Shown here: positions 10,898 through 21,450 of the stretch, piece by piece
How the letters are laid out: each line of letters starts with the position of its first letter
Position numbering within the stretch: position 1 is the first letter of the stretch
Origin: Isoetes taiwanensis
Taxonomy: Eukaryota; Streptophyta; Lycopodiopsida; Isoetales; Isoetaceae
DNA: 64,000 bases
Direction: 5' to 3'
NCBI GenBank assembly: GCA_021234155.1
Contig: JAJEKV010000079.1
Coordinates: 3,570,261 to 3,634,260, forward strand
Notes under the pieces: model-generated
Seen by the model: only the letters and a program-made list of their open reading frames with translations
Databases searched by the model: none
What the model was told of the DNA's origin: nothing
Translations under genes and position numbers: made by a program

Positions 10898-11413
10898 GCT
10901 ATATATTCTAGGTGCTGCTGGGAGATGGGTTTAAGGAGACGATGGCTCCAAAGAAGAGAAAGTTTGAGGAGATGATCTCTGGTTGTTTTGAAGATTATCT
11001 TCCAGGGACAAAACGACACATAATTGATCTGTTAGTGGTGGTTGATAGCTGGATTGTTGATGAGCAAGAAGATTGTTGGAATGGATTTATGGAAGACAAT
11101 GTGGGCAATTGCCATGGGATCATGGAAGATAAAGCAGCCAAACATGGTCCTGGTGGCTATATCATTGAGGTGAATGAGGCTGAATTGGATGACTTGATTC
11201 TTCCTGATCTTGACACTATCTGAAGAGATTGAAGCATTTGAACTAACTAACTTTTCGGAAGAGAGGCCTGATCTTGGTGTCTTACCATATTTATTTGGAT
11301 ATGATAATGTCCTCGTTTGCAATAGCTGCCTTCGTTTCGTCACTGCTGGAGAAGTTGATGAATATGGCCGTTGTAAGATTTGCCTGAAAGAATGGGTCGT
11401 GGAATACTCATGA
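10898..11413 (+). CDS. Small hypothetical NLS/zinc-ribbon gene, frameshifted
   Basis: ATG at 10942, preceded by a TATATATT motif at about 10899, opens a 93-codon frame that begins MAPKKRKFEE, an SV40-like nuclear localisation signal, and ends in an acidic tail (ELDDLILPDLDTI). An overlapping frame (to 11413) continues EEIEAFELTNFSEERPDLG and carries a likely zinc ribbon CNSC-x15-CKIC. The join needs a single frameshift near 11215, so this is either one gene broken by an indel or two exons with an unrecognised junction. I do not know the family. A LINE fragment follows immediately. Confidence 0.45.
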
Positions 11414-11439
11414 TAGCTGGAGGGAAATGTAACTTTTGT

Positions 11440-12199
11440 AAGCATTATTACAGCTTTGACTTCTTGCATCACGTACTTGTGGCCTCCGATTTTTTGCTCC
11501 AGTCTGCACGTAGCTTCTCCTCTTCTTTGGCTGAGTACATATCTAAAAAACTCATGGAAAGTGTCACGACCACCTGTGCAAGGGTGCTTCTGTGGCAGGT
11601 GGTGCACCGCTGTATCAGGGTGAATGTCCTTGTGAGTCAGTTTAGGCTGGGTGTGAGCCCTCTTTTCCCTTGTTGTGGCCTTCATCGTGAGACTGTGGAG
11701 CATTGTCTGGTTTTATGCCCTCACTTGCAGGCTGCCTGGGATTGGGTCAGGGCTCTATTTCATGTGAGATTGACTAGCCAACAGTTGCTGCTTCATGTGT
11801 ATCCTGGTGCTTGGCCGCTCTTGCGGCAGCAAGCCTTGCATCTGTGCGTGGCTTGGTTGGTGTGGTTGATTTGGAAGCGATGGCGGTTGTGGATCTTTCA
11901 GGGGATTCAATAGCCTGCAGCCTCTCTGATTCCTCGACTCAGGTACAAGCTATTTCAAAGCTTTCTGGTGTTCCCGAGATTAGTAGAGCGCAAGTTTGCC
12001 ATTTGGCGGGACTTCTTGGGTGTTGTAGATGGTGATGGTCGGTTTGTACAGCAGTAGAGTTGCAGTTTTTTTGTGAGTTTGTTGTGGCGTGTCGAGGTAT
12101 CGCTATCTCTTTGGGGCAGTTCTCCTTCCTCCTCACTTGCTTTGTAACATTACCATTCTTTTAATATATTGATGACACAGTTCTTCAAAAAAAAAAAAA
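11440..12199 (+). pseudogene. 5'-truncated L1-type LINE, ORF2 C-terminus and poly(A)
   Basis: The frame 11380-11913 contains the zf-RVT region found at the C-terminus of plant L1 ORF2: RVLLWQVVHRCIRVNVL, then CCGLHRETVEHCLVLC and AWDWVRALF. The 3' UTR runs to GACACAGTTCTTC followed by 13 A residues (12187-12199). Absence of RT and endonuclease upstream indicates 5' truncation, as usual for LINE insertions. I could not find the flanking target duplication. Confidence 0.75.
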
Positions 12200-13750
12200 C
12201 TATTGTTTCCATCTATATATGTTGTTAAGCTTAATTTTGAAGTATGTATAACTAGTGTGTACTATACTAAGAGTAATATATGGCGGATTAATATGTGTAA
12301 GATACTGCTTATTCTCAACCCAGGAAAGAGAGATTCTGTAGATAAGTAAATCAGAGTGTTCAATTAGCGGTGTAGGAATTGCATTCCTGGAACAAAACCA
12401 ACCATTGTGTGGAGCTGCATTTGGTTTTAGAAGAAGGTAGTTTTGCTTCTGGTCAAGGCAAAAGTAGGAAAATGTAAACATGGTTAATTGTAGGTTCAAC
12501 TTTGTGGGGTCTGCAGCTTGCTTTGCCTATATTTTCATGCTTATTCCACCATGAGCTGCAGGAGTTTAGGAGCATACATAACTGCTGATGTAGTTTGCCA
12601 ATACGTGTAAAACGACCTTCGAACAATGAAATACAGTTTACTTTGATGTGGCATGCTATCCGAGATCCCTTTATCATTTTTGGTATGAAATGTGAACAAC
12701 CAAGGCGTGCAATCCAGGACACGAACTTCTGCCCATCATACACCAACTGCCAAACATCAATTAAATATAGACTGGTCCCTAACTAGCAGAGTCATACCGT
12801 TCCAGCCTCCATAATGAGCATGTTGATCAACCTAATCACAACCTGCGTGTCCAGAATGTAAATTGTGCTAAAAAAAATGCTCATTAGAGTATAATCCAAG
12901 ACTATAATCCAAGCAAGATGTCATTCTTTAACAATAAAACCTGGTGCCTTGGAACAGTAAAGCACTTTGAAAATTGGCTGGATCTAATTTGTTGTTGAAA
13001 AACAATATCATTTAGGACATGGTCATGATGCAAGGTCTGAGCATAATGACCTGGAGTCTGAAAACAAGCTATCTTGCCGTAGTTCAGTCAGATCATTTAT
13101 CCTGTAATCTAAACCCAGCCAAGACACACCCAGATTAACCGCGCTGTGAATTTGCAAGAGATAGCCAAGCACCCAAGATCAGTGGATTTGGCAGTGGAGT
13201 TGTGAACTGTCTACTGCAACGATAAACCTGCGCTCAGCCAAAGGAAATAGATTACTGTTTTCTTGCTCTCCTAGGTCGATGGGGCTTTAAACATGGCCAC
13301 CCCGAAAGAAGCATGGCTCTACAACGCCAGATTTGACGACTAGAGGACGGATTCGCAAGGCCGAGCAGAGCATCGGACATGTACTTGCCCAATAGAGGAA
13401 CCGTCTGAAACAGAAAAAACAGGGAAAATGGACGGATGGTTGTTCCTGTGCTCTTTCTGTGCAAATTAGCTCTTCGCACCTTTTCCTTTTACTGTTCGTA
13501 CCTTCATATGTTTTAGTGTCGTCCCTGGCAATGAATAACATACAATGAAATAAAGTCCCTAACCGTACTGGAATATATTACCTTAATAAAGGCATTTATT
13601 AAACATCCTATACAGATTTTCATGGGAAACGAGCCTGTCTACAGACCAATGATTATTTAGATATTTGGCTTGTGATGCCGCATCTTCATTGCCAACTGTC
13701 CTTACCGCATCAGCTTGTGTTTCTCATGTGTTGTTTTAAATTAAAAAACG
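12200..13750. other. Non-coding stretch
   Basis: No conserved frame, RNA gene or repeat was recognised in this 1.5 kb. Confidence 0.4.
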
Positions 13751-13766
13751 TGCCATAAGATGGGCG

Positions 13767-13775
13767 TATAAATAG
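13767..13775 (+). promoter_or_regulatory. TATA box (TATAAATAG)
   Basis: A consensus plant TATA box in GCGTATAAATAGGG. It lies upstream of a likely 5' leader that splices at 13840 (AAG^GTATTG) and 14045 (TTTCAG^ATGGGC), placing the ATG of the next frame directly at the start of exon 2. Confidence 0.6.
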
Positions 13776-14045
13776 GGTGCATTCTCGAATGCCTCAACTC
13801 ACTTCGGGCACTCGGCTCCTCGCACTCCACACTTCTAAGGTATTGCTTTTACGTTTTTTGTTCCTTCTTGCATTGCTATACCTCCCAACGTATTGCTTTC
13901 AAGTTACATACCCCTCCTTGCATTGCCACATTCCCTACCCTATTGTTTTCTACCCATTAGTACATCTTACTTCAATTAATCCACCAAACTTCAAGTTATT
14001 TCAATGCTATTAGCTTTGTGAGTTGATAGTGTCCACTACTTTCAG

Positions 14046-14375
14046 ATGGGCGTACCATTGCCGAAGACCATTGTCATGTTGACGTCTAAGATTAAGAAAT
14101 TTCTGTATATAACAGTTATAGGAAAGGGAGATGATTTATACCACGTGGAATGTGGTTGGATTGACCTTTTCGATACTTTAATTGTAGAATGTTTTGTCCC
14201 TAACTCCCTTCTCGATAAACTAGAAATGATGGAAACAAATTATCCATCAGATGTTATAAGTTGTTATCTTGAGAAGTACATGGGTTGTGGCTCTCTTGGT
14301 ACAGCAGATATCTTCAAAGTGGACTCCGAAATGGTGGATGGTAGGATTGATATTGGGTTATTCAGTGACACCTGA
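14046..14375 (+). CDS. Hypothetical 109-residue protein with 5'-UTR intron
   Basis: The ATG directly follows a good acceptor (ACTTTCAG) and a well-placed TATA box lies 280 bp upstream, so transcription is plausible. The protein (MGVPLPKTIVMLTSK, then HVECGWIDLFDTLIVECFVPN and SSL-free helices ending IGLFSDT) has no recognisable domain. Only its last 40 bases recur at the start of Helitron copy B (25435). The gene therefore either belongs to copy A as an element gene that B has lost, or is a host gene that the element abuts. Confidence 0.4.
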   Translation: MGVPLPKTIVMLTSKIKKFLYITVIGKGDDLYHVECGWIDLFDTLIVECFVPNSLLDKLEMMETNYPSDVISCYLEKYMGCGSLGTADIFKVDSEMVDGRIDIGLFSDT

Positions 14376-14526
14376 ATCTATAGTTACCAGTTGATCTGGA
14401 ACATCGAATGTACCTTTATAATATTTCAATATTGAACTTAACATCTATGTAATGTCAAGTTGAGTTATGGGGTTGGCAATGTGTTGGAGCTATTTTAATA
14501 TAATCTTTTGTCTCTTGCATTGTAGT

Positions 14527-14910
14527 ATGACGGAATTGATAAAACAGACCCCTGAGTCTGTGATTACTGAGTCCTCGGTTATTCCTGATACGGGTGCGCA
14601 TTTGGAGAAAAAGCAGAATAGTCCTAGTGTACCTCGGATGACTGTTAGGAAGGGAAACCTTCAAAAGCACGCCCGAAACTAGATTGCCCTACATATAGCA
14701 TCCCATAGGAAACGTCCTCCTCCGGCGATGACTAGGAAATTGCAGGCGCAAGTGGACAGGCTCTCTGAAGAGCTAGATAAAGTACCTAAGGGTTCTATCA
14801 CTATTTCAATCAGTATTAAACGGCTCACTGCGCAGCTAACTCGTCTCCATCGACTGTTGCAAATTGTTGAGGCTAGCGAGGCTGCCATGATAGCAGAAGT
14901 AGAAGGATAA
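14527..14910 (+). pseudogene. Helitron accessory coiled-coil frame, copy A
   Basis: After a good acceptor (TTGCATTGTAG) an ATG opens a 127-codon frame, interrupted by one in-frame TAG (14680-14682). The C-terminal half (TRKLQAQVDRLSEEL, then IKRLTAQLTRLHRLLQIVE) has leucine heptads of a short coiled coil. Copy B has the same frame and the same TAG, plus a 21-bp in-frame insertion. No known function. Its retention in both copies suggests it came with the element. Confidence 0.5.
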
Positions 14911-14940
14911 TTACGGATGACTTTGATCACTTTGTATATC

Positions 14941-15490
14941 TATGCTAATCATATAATCATGTTAGCCCATAGACATATTATGAGATATCTATATGCTTAT
15001 GATAATTATATAAACATGCCACATTTTATGGACATATTATGGAGATATGGAATCAAAGTAAAACCATTATATTAAGCTCATGACATACTACACACATTGT
15101 GAGATGGACTATGCATTATGCCATGGATTTCATGTTGCCTAATAGGCAGCTGCCATTTTTGTAGGTGACATACAAAAAATAATTTGTAACGTATAATTAT
15201 GAATAGTTATGTTAACACTACCATCCTATGCTAATCATATAATCATGTTAACCCATAGACATATTATAAGATATCTATATGCTTATGATGATTATTTAAA
15301 CATGCCACATTATGGACATATTATGGAGATATGGAATCAACCCATTACATTAAGCTCGTTATATACTACACACATTGTGAGATGCACTATGCATTATGCC
15401 ATGGCTTTCATGTTGTGTAATAGGCAGCTGTCATTTTTTGTAGGTAACGTATAATTATGAATAACTATGTTAACACTGCCATTTCTCTGA
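14941..15490 (+). repeat. Tandem duplication in copy A (units of about 285 and 260 bp)
   Basis: Units start at 14941 and 15227, both with TATGCTAATCATATAATCAT, and share blocks such as CATGCCACATT, GGAGATATGGAATCAA and TAATAGGCAGCTG. They differ by several indels. The same pair sits at 26061 and 26345 in copy B, so the duplication predates the split of A and B. Confidence 0.9.
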
Positions 15491-15502
15491 TTTCCACTTC
15501 AG

Positions 15503-15560
15503 ACACCCAAGCTCGATTACATACCACTCGCGAGGATACGTTATTGGATGAGCAAAACAT
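15503..15560 (+). other. Candidate short exon of the Helitron Rep gene, copy A
   Basis: It is bounded by a strong acceptor (TTTCCACTTCAG) and a consensus donor (GTAAGTTTTC at 15561). One frame reads DTQARLHTTREDTLLDEQN without stops. The identical arrangement is at 26623-26680 in copy B. It is probably an upstream exon of the Rep gene, but the next acceptor is unclear. Confidence 0.4.
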
Positions 15561-15611
15561 GTAAGTTTTCCTTATGAAACATTACGTCTTGCCGTAATAT
15601 TCGAATTTATT

Positions 15612-16102
15612 ATGAAAGATACCGCATCGAGCTCAACTCGCAACCTCGTAGAACCGATAGGGATAGGACGATATGCAAATCTGCGAGCACTTGCGAGAGA
15701 ACGTGCTAGACAACATCAGGCTGAATGGGTGGGGGGGAGAGTGATTCGCCAGGCATACATCGTAGGGGGAGGAATTGTTCCTCACCCACACCTGGAATTA
15801 GAATATGTGAGCCTCCTCCAAATCTAGGAGTTTCGTCTGTCGGTGACATCGAATTACCCGCGAGGTCATCGGGAGTTGCAGGTGAGCAGAGTACATACAG
15901 ATCAGGATGGTATGCTCGATTAGGTGTGGCAGATAGGGCGGAAATATGCCGTAGGCAAAGAGAACGATATGCAAACTCGAGAAAAGATCGTGCTCTAACA
16001 GAAACGGCTTACATCGAGAGGAACCGACGAATAGAGCGAGAAAGGCATGCAAACTTGAGTGTGGATGCTCGAGATGTGGTGCATGAGAGGGTGAGAGGAT
16101 GA
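15612..16102 (+). pseudogene. Helitron Rep N-terminal Arg-rich region, copy A (frameshifted)
   Basis: The ATG at 15612 starts MKDTASSSTRN, and the frame continues into Arg/Glu-rich repeats (RALARERARQHQAEW; RRQRERYANSRKDRAL; IERNRRIERERHANLS) like the charged leader before Rep in Helitron proteins. Copy A has a frameshift near 15730, in a run of G. Copy B is open across this point. The frame ends in TGA overlapping the ATG of the Rep frame (ATGA at 16099). Confidence 0.6.
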
Positions 16103-18333
16103 GAGGACGAGCAAGACAACCTTCTAGGATGGTGAGCGAACCAGACCAAGCATCCACATCTGCAGTTGGAGTTAGAATAAACGAAATTGCTCCAGATGTA
16201 GATGTTGTGAGTACCAGTGGAAGCGAGCTAAACAGAGATCGTCCCTCACCTATGGATGATGCAAGTACAACATCTATCTATACCGACATGCAAACAGGCA
16301 CCATGGAGGACGATCCAATGTCAAATGTGCTTGCACACTGGCATGCTCGTGCACAACATATGCGATCAGCAATCCATCGAGCATTCACAATGTGCACATG
16401 GAATAAACGATGCACGTACTGCCAGATCCCACTGTTGAATGTTGAAAAAAATGGGTTCTGCTGTAATCAGGGCAAGTGGTTGCTCCCAGAGCTACCTCTT
16501 TTGCCGTGTGCATTGGTTAACTTATACGAGATGCCGGGTTTCAATGAAGTATGTAGAAAAATAAATAGATTATTTTGCTTCAGCGTGCTTGGAGTCGACG
16601 GAGAGTTTGTCAACCTGAACTTCCCTTCATCAGTCACAATCATGGGTCGTACGTATCATCGACTGCTTCCAACAAAAGATACAGGAAATCCCATATATTG
16701 GTATATATATGATGATTCACAACGTTATGTACAAGCGGGACTCCAAAGTGTACCCTTCCAATGGGTTGGAACTATTGGCGCGGTCCTTGACCAAGTAAAC
16801 CCATTCATTGGAAACCTTCGAACAATGGGAAGTATATATATGCCTTCAGCGTATATTACGGTTGCAGGGGTTTTTGGGAGTGATGAGATAGCAGCAATTG
16901 CAGAGGTCAACAATACGGTTGATATTGCATCTCGAATTGCGAGATTTTGGGCTCAAACTGAGGGTGGACCGACTTTTATGAACATCCTTGATCCCATGTA
17001 TGAACCCTTGCAATATCCACTACTTTTCCCGCATGGTACATTAGGGTGGGGTCTCAGGAATGAATATGGTCTCACCCAATTACAATGGTACAAATCAAGG
17101 CTATTACATGAGGATAGGTTTCTTCGACTGGGTCGCCTATGTGGAGAGTACTTGGTTGATATGTACTCAAGGGTTGAGGACGCACGACTAAATTACTTTA
17201 GGACATCCACCTTCAGAAATAGGCGGATACAATACGACGAGGATTATTTAGAGCGAGAAAATAATGAACAACTGCCGTCGTCGTTCCTGGGTTGTCAGAG
17301 ATGGTGCTCTGTGCAGGTTGCTAATGCGTTAGCACTCTCTAGATCAAAGGGTCGCCCGATTTTGTTCATTACGATGACGACGAATATGGATTGGCCAGAA
17401 ATAAGGGCTGCCCTTGGTCCTGGCCAAAATGTGTCAGATATACCTATGATTGTTTTTTGGTATTTCCATGGAAGATTGCAACGGTTAAAAGAATTGTTGC
17501 ATAAATTCTTTCATCATATATCGTACATAATAACAGTAGTGGAGTTTCAGAAGTGAGGACTTCCACATTCTCATCTTGTGCTACGTACAGAACCAGATAT
17601 ACCAATAGAATGCGTTGATGAGATTATATCTGCGGAGCTACCAAGTGATCCGAATGTTCGAGCACAGGTCCAAAAATTTATGATTCATATACATTCTAAC
17701 AGATGCTCTCCACGCGGTGCTTCTTGCTGCTATAACTATCCAAAACTAGTAAATCCAACAACACACATTGACTCAAAAGGGTACGTGCAATACAGGAGGA
17801 GGACCGTAGATGATGTGTGGGTTGTTCCATACAATGCATTCTTGCTTCATGAGCTCGACTGCCATATTATGGTCGACATCGCATCCACCGTGCACGTCTT
17901 CTCTTACCTCTATGGTTACATATATAAGGGATTTGATACAGCAAAATTCCAGATTTCTTGAGACAGACACACAGTAGGGGTGTCGTCGTCGGGCCCTGAA
18001 CAACATCGGGCCCAAACTACACAAGCCACGCGTGTAAATGACGAACATACAAACCATGATGCAGGTCAAGGTCTCGAAGATAGTTCACAAGGGCATACCA
18101 CTAGAGCAGGTCCTACGAATGAGATACAGGAGTATCTAAAGGCACGGTACCTATCAGCCATGGAGGCGTCTTGGAGGATAATGGCATATGACGTAACGCA
18201 CAAGACCCCTTCTGTTAAATGTCCGCCAAGGTTCAAACCCTACTGGCTATCATTGCATGACATGTTTGAAAGAAAAATATATAACACTTTGCATTGGGAA
18301 TCTTATAGTCATTATGAATATCCAGTGGTCTGA
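16099..18333 (+). pseudogene. Helitron Rep (HUH endonuclease) frame, copy A
   Basis: A 745-codon frame broken by only two in-frame TGA codons (17554, 17959). It contains the Helitron N-terminal domain (DPMYEPLQYPLLFPHG; LFITMTTNMDWPEI), the HUH motif GLPHSHLVL (HSH at 17566-17574) and the region of the catalytic tyrosines (YLYGYIYKGFDTA, 17905 on). The distal part, NEIQEYLKARYLSAMEASW, is the usual stretch after the tyrosine motif. Both stops sit where family members have or would accept Arg (EFQK-stop-GLPH), consistent with CGA to TGA decay. Rep would nick and ligate DNA in rolling-circle transposition. As written it is not functional without readthrough. Confidence 0.85.
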
Positions 18334-18373
18334 CCACTAGGCCATCATCGCCATGAACATAGAACATTTACGG

Positions 18374-18950
18374 CCACCCAATAGTAGCCAGTGAGATTTG
18401 AGCTTGGGCAAGGGACACCCGTTTCCAATAGCCTAACCACCAGACTGCTATTGCGATAGGCATTTTGTAGTTTATTCATGCCACCCAATGATAGCCAGTG
18501 GGCTTTGAGCCTGGGTGGGGGCACACCCGTATCCAGTAGCCTAACCACTAGACTGTCAGTGCGGTAAGCGTTTTCTCTAGTGATGTAAGTAAAGGGAATC
18601 CCAATGTAGCATGCCTTCTATTGCACAGGCTGGATGTGTATATGTATAATCATGTACATTTTTGTTTCAGTAATATGTGTTTGAAAGATGACCGTCATTC
18701 TGGTTCAAGATGCCAACTATGAACACACCATGTCATGCAATTATAATACAAACCATGTTGCCACCCAATGATGGCCGATGGAGTCTGAGTATGGGCGGCG
18801 CACACTCTCATCTGATAGATTAACCCCCGGGGTCTCACTGTGATAATGCTTTTGCCTAATCTTGCAAGTAAGGAAACTCCATCCACTAGGTAGAATACCA
18901 TCTAATGCATAGGCTATATATGTACACTTTGGTTTAATCCAAAGACAACG
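18374..18950 (-). repeat. Three tRNA-derived SINE-like units in copy A
   Basis: Units start at 18374, 18481 and 18761, each with CCACCCAATRRTRGCC. Read on the minus strand, unit 2 has a box-A-like TCTAGTGGTTAGGCT and, about 35 nt later, a box-B-like CCAGGCTCAAAGCCC. That is the layout of tRNA-Glu/Asp-type genes and SINE heads. Units 2 and 3 share about 200 bp beyond the tRNA-like head. The array lies exactly between the Rep and helicase halves and is also present in copy B. Confidence 0.6.
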
Positions 18951-19346
18951 TACCTTGATGAATTACATGCAAAATCGACGTAGTGGTGTTGGAGATCATT
19001 GCCATATCTAGAAAGGTCTTGATCTCTTCACATCGAAGAACGGATGGTCTGCGTAAATGTTGAATGGGGTTTGAGCCTTGACACATTGACTACCAAAAGC
19101 AACGACCACGTACCCTGATGCATTACATGCAAGCTCGATGGACTAGCGCTGACGGTAACGTTTCAGTCATTCCCCACATAGAGATGATAGGCTACCTGAA
19201 TGATAGATGGGTTATATGCAACCAGCAATTGCTACAATAATGAAAGGTCCGTTTAGCTGGACCGCAAGGGATAATAACGTGTAGCAAAAAAGTGCGCGAC
19301 CTTATTGACCGGATGTATTGTATGATGTAGAGAGGACACCCTATCG

Positions 19347-21450
19347 TCAGAGCAGTTCCTTGTAGATGACGTTCACAGTTTTTCTCGTGGTATTTTCTGG
19401 GGAGAGGAGTAATAGCAAGTCTTCTATGTTCCGTACACGGGTGAAGGCCGTATATAATTGTCCATGTGCAAAAACATTCGTGAGCAGATCAATGACCACT
19501 CGATTCAATGTTAAACCCTGACAGCTATTGAACGTGGTTGAATATGATAGCCGGAGTGGTAATTGTTGTCTATGGATGGTCCAGGGATGGTTTTCTGGTT
19601 GATAGAAAAAGGCTGTTCTGGAAATTGGGTACGTGCTACCTTCTGGATCACCCAAAACCTTCACCATCACAAACTTCTGGTGCATTGATTCGATCACAAC
19701 TCTCGCATTCTTCACAAGACCCTTTTCATGTCTAATCGTTTCATAACATGGCATATTGCCCCCACTGTAAGTCTGAGCTCATGGTTGGGAATCCCAGAAT
19801 GTGTAAAGTTGTTTAAGAAATCCGAAGTTGCATAGGGATGATCATGGATGAGTTCGTCTTGCTCTGTTATGTCATGGCTGTAATACAACTTATCCTAATT
19901 TGGAACTCTGTTTAAGATGAGCCCGTTGAAGTCATCAACATGCCTGTTGATCGGAGCAAGTGAAATTCGATTGTCACATTCCACCAGGTCGCGAAGGACA
20001 CTCGATGGATAAAGGAATTCAGCTGTATCAGCGACGCTAGTAGTTGTATTGAATAAATCCAAGGATACCGTGGTTTGCTTCCAGTTCTCCCCAATATTGT
20101 CAACAAAACGCATTGAGCTCTGGATCTCCTGCATTTCGTATCGGCTGATACAACCTCATCACATGAAAGACTCTCCAAAATGATGATGATTTTATAGATG
20201 CATTTAATGCTGCGATCCTCCCCCCGCCCTTCATGACAGGGGCAACTTGTCTAAAGTCGCCAGCAGCTATGAAATGTTTTCCACCAAACGGAAGGTTGTT
20301 TCCACACAACCGTTGCAGCACGTGATTTACGCTTTCTATAACGGCCTTATTGGCCATTGGAAACTCATCCCAGATAATGACCTTGGCTTCAATGATGAGT
20401 TGTGCTGCTCCTGAATCATGGTCTAACATCGAATGCAGCCCAGCATTTTTTCAATTATAGGGATCTGAAACAGGGAGTGGGCTGTTCGGCCGCCTGCATA
20501 TAGGCGAGCTGCCAGAGCTGTCGTACCGCATGGCAGGACTATGCCTCCGTTGCCACGAACGAGAAAGCATAAGCATTCCAAGACAAATGTCTTCCCTGTG
20601 CCGGCTTTTCCATCTAGGAAGATAGGTGCATCGCTTTGAGGGGATTCTAACCACTATCTCATGAAATTAAATATTTCCAGCTGGTTATCATTCATTATAC
20701 TTGACATTTGCATTGTAGAATTTAGATATGATGCATGGTCAAAAAAATTTGCTAGCTCATGCATCACATCTCTTCCAATACGATGTTGCAATTGAAGGCC
20801 GAACGCCATGATGTTAGTGCCATGCTGTGCTAAAATATTGTTGACTAAGTGCAGAGACTCGTTGAAAGCAATTACATCATCACCTAGATACTCGTCTTAC
20901 AAGTCAAGACTCATAGGCACTTGAAACTTGGTCCATAGATCAGTAACTGGTCCCTGGTCAAGCAGTAACATAGCAAAAAGGAAGCGTAGCTGTACATGAC
21001 TCAATGATAGGGAAACTGCCTCTTCCATAACCAACGTTGCTTCATTGTGTGATGCAAGCAACCCCCCTGCTTCTGCAGCCTGTTGATATGTTTCATAAGT
21101 TTGATCATTGACGAGCTTTAATTCACCCCATGACCTTGCAGGACGATGCAACAAAATTTGTCTTAGGTAGAATGGCTCGCCAACCTTCGGCAATAGCAAA
21201 TGTATCCTACAGACCAATGGCTGCCGCATCCTTTTCCTCACAATGTTTTGCGTAAATCCTTCTTGCCACTGTTCCACATAAGTTCCAGATGTAGACACTA
21301 ATGATGGATTAAATGGTGTTAATGTAGTATTGGATATACGTAAGTGCATCAAATACTTGATCTAGAGGTCGTAAGAAATACCGATCCAATAATGATCTCG
21401 TGTTTGGTCGCAATAGATGCAAAGGAATGGAAGTGTAGATCAAATCAGCC
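19347..21450 (-). pseudogene. Helitron linker plus PIF1-type helicase, copy A (frameshifted)
   Basis: Read on -, the order is: FLRPLDQVFDALTYIQYY (about 21410), the Rep-helicase linker (VGEPFYLRQILL; VQLRFLFAMLLL, 21352-20897), Walker A DGKAGTGKT (about 20610), GGRTAHSLFQIP, then after a frameshift the Walker B VIIWDEFPMANK and FGGKHFIAAGDFRQVAPV (20429-20100), and the C-terminal TFNSCQGLTL and FAHGQLYTAFTRV (19754-19347). These are the conserved PIF1/Helitron helicase motifs in correct order. Several frameshifts make it a pseudogene. It runs towards Rep, opposite to normal Helitrons. Confidence 0.85.

Larger units (their letters stand above)
14333..21450 (+). mobile_element. Helitron-like element, copy A, with convergent Rep and helicase
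   Basis: From left to right: a coiled-coil accessory frame, a 280-bp tandem duplication, an Arg-rich N-terminal frame and the Rep (HUH) domain on +; then a tRNA-like tandem array; then the PIF1-type helicase on -. In known Helitrons Rep and helicase are fused on one strand. Here the minus-strand part begins with the linker that should directly follow Rep, as if the segment from about 18340 to 21450 had been inverted in place. 14333-20007 matches copy B at high identity. Element ends (5' TC, 3' hairpin-CTRR) were not identified. Confidence 0.85.

Noticed and set aside
11032-11703. 223-codon open frame on the minus strand
   Set aside because: It lies opposite the small NLS/zinc-ribbon gene and the LINE zf-RVT fragment, both with better family-like sequence. 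Its translation shows no domain.
15798-16157. 119-codon minus-strand frame, repeated at 26912-27271
   Set aside because: It is the antisense of the Arg-rich Rep leader. Conservation in both copies only reflects the duplication.
18345-18560. True tRNA genes in the Helitron array
   Set aside because: Box A- and B-like words are present, but no complete acceptor stem or anticodon arm can be formed; SINE-like repeats fit better.
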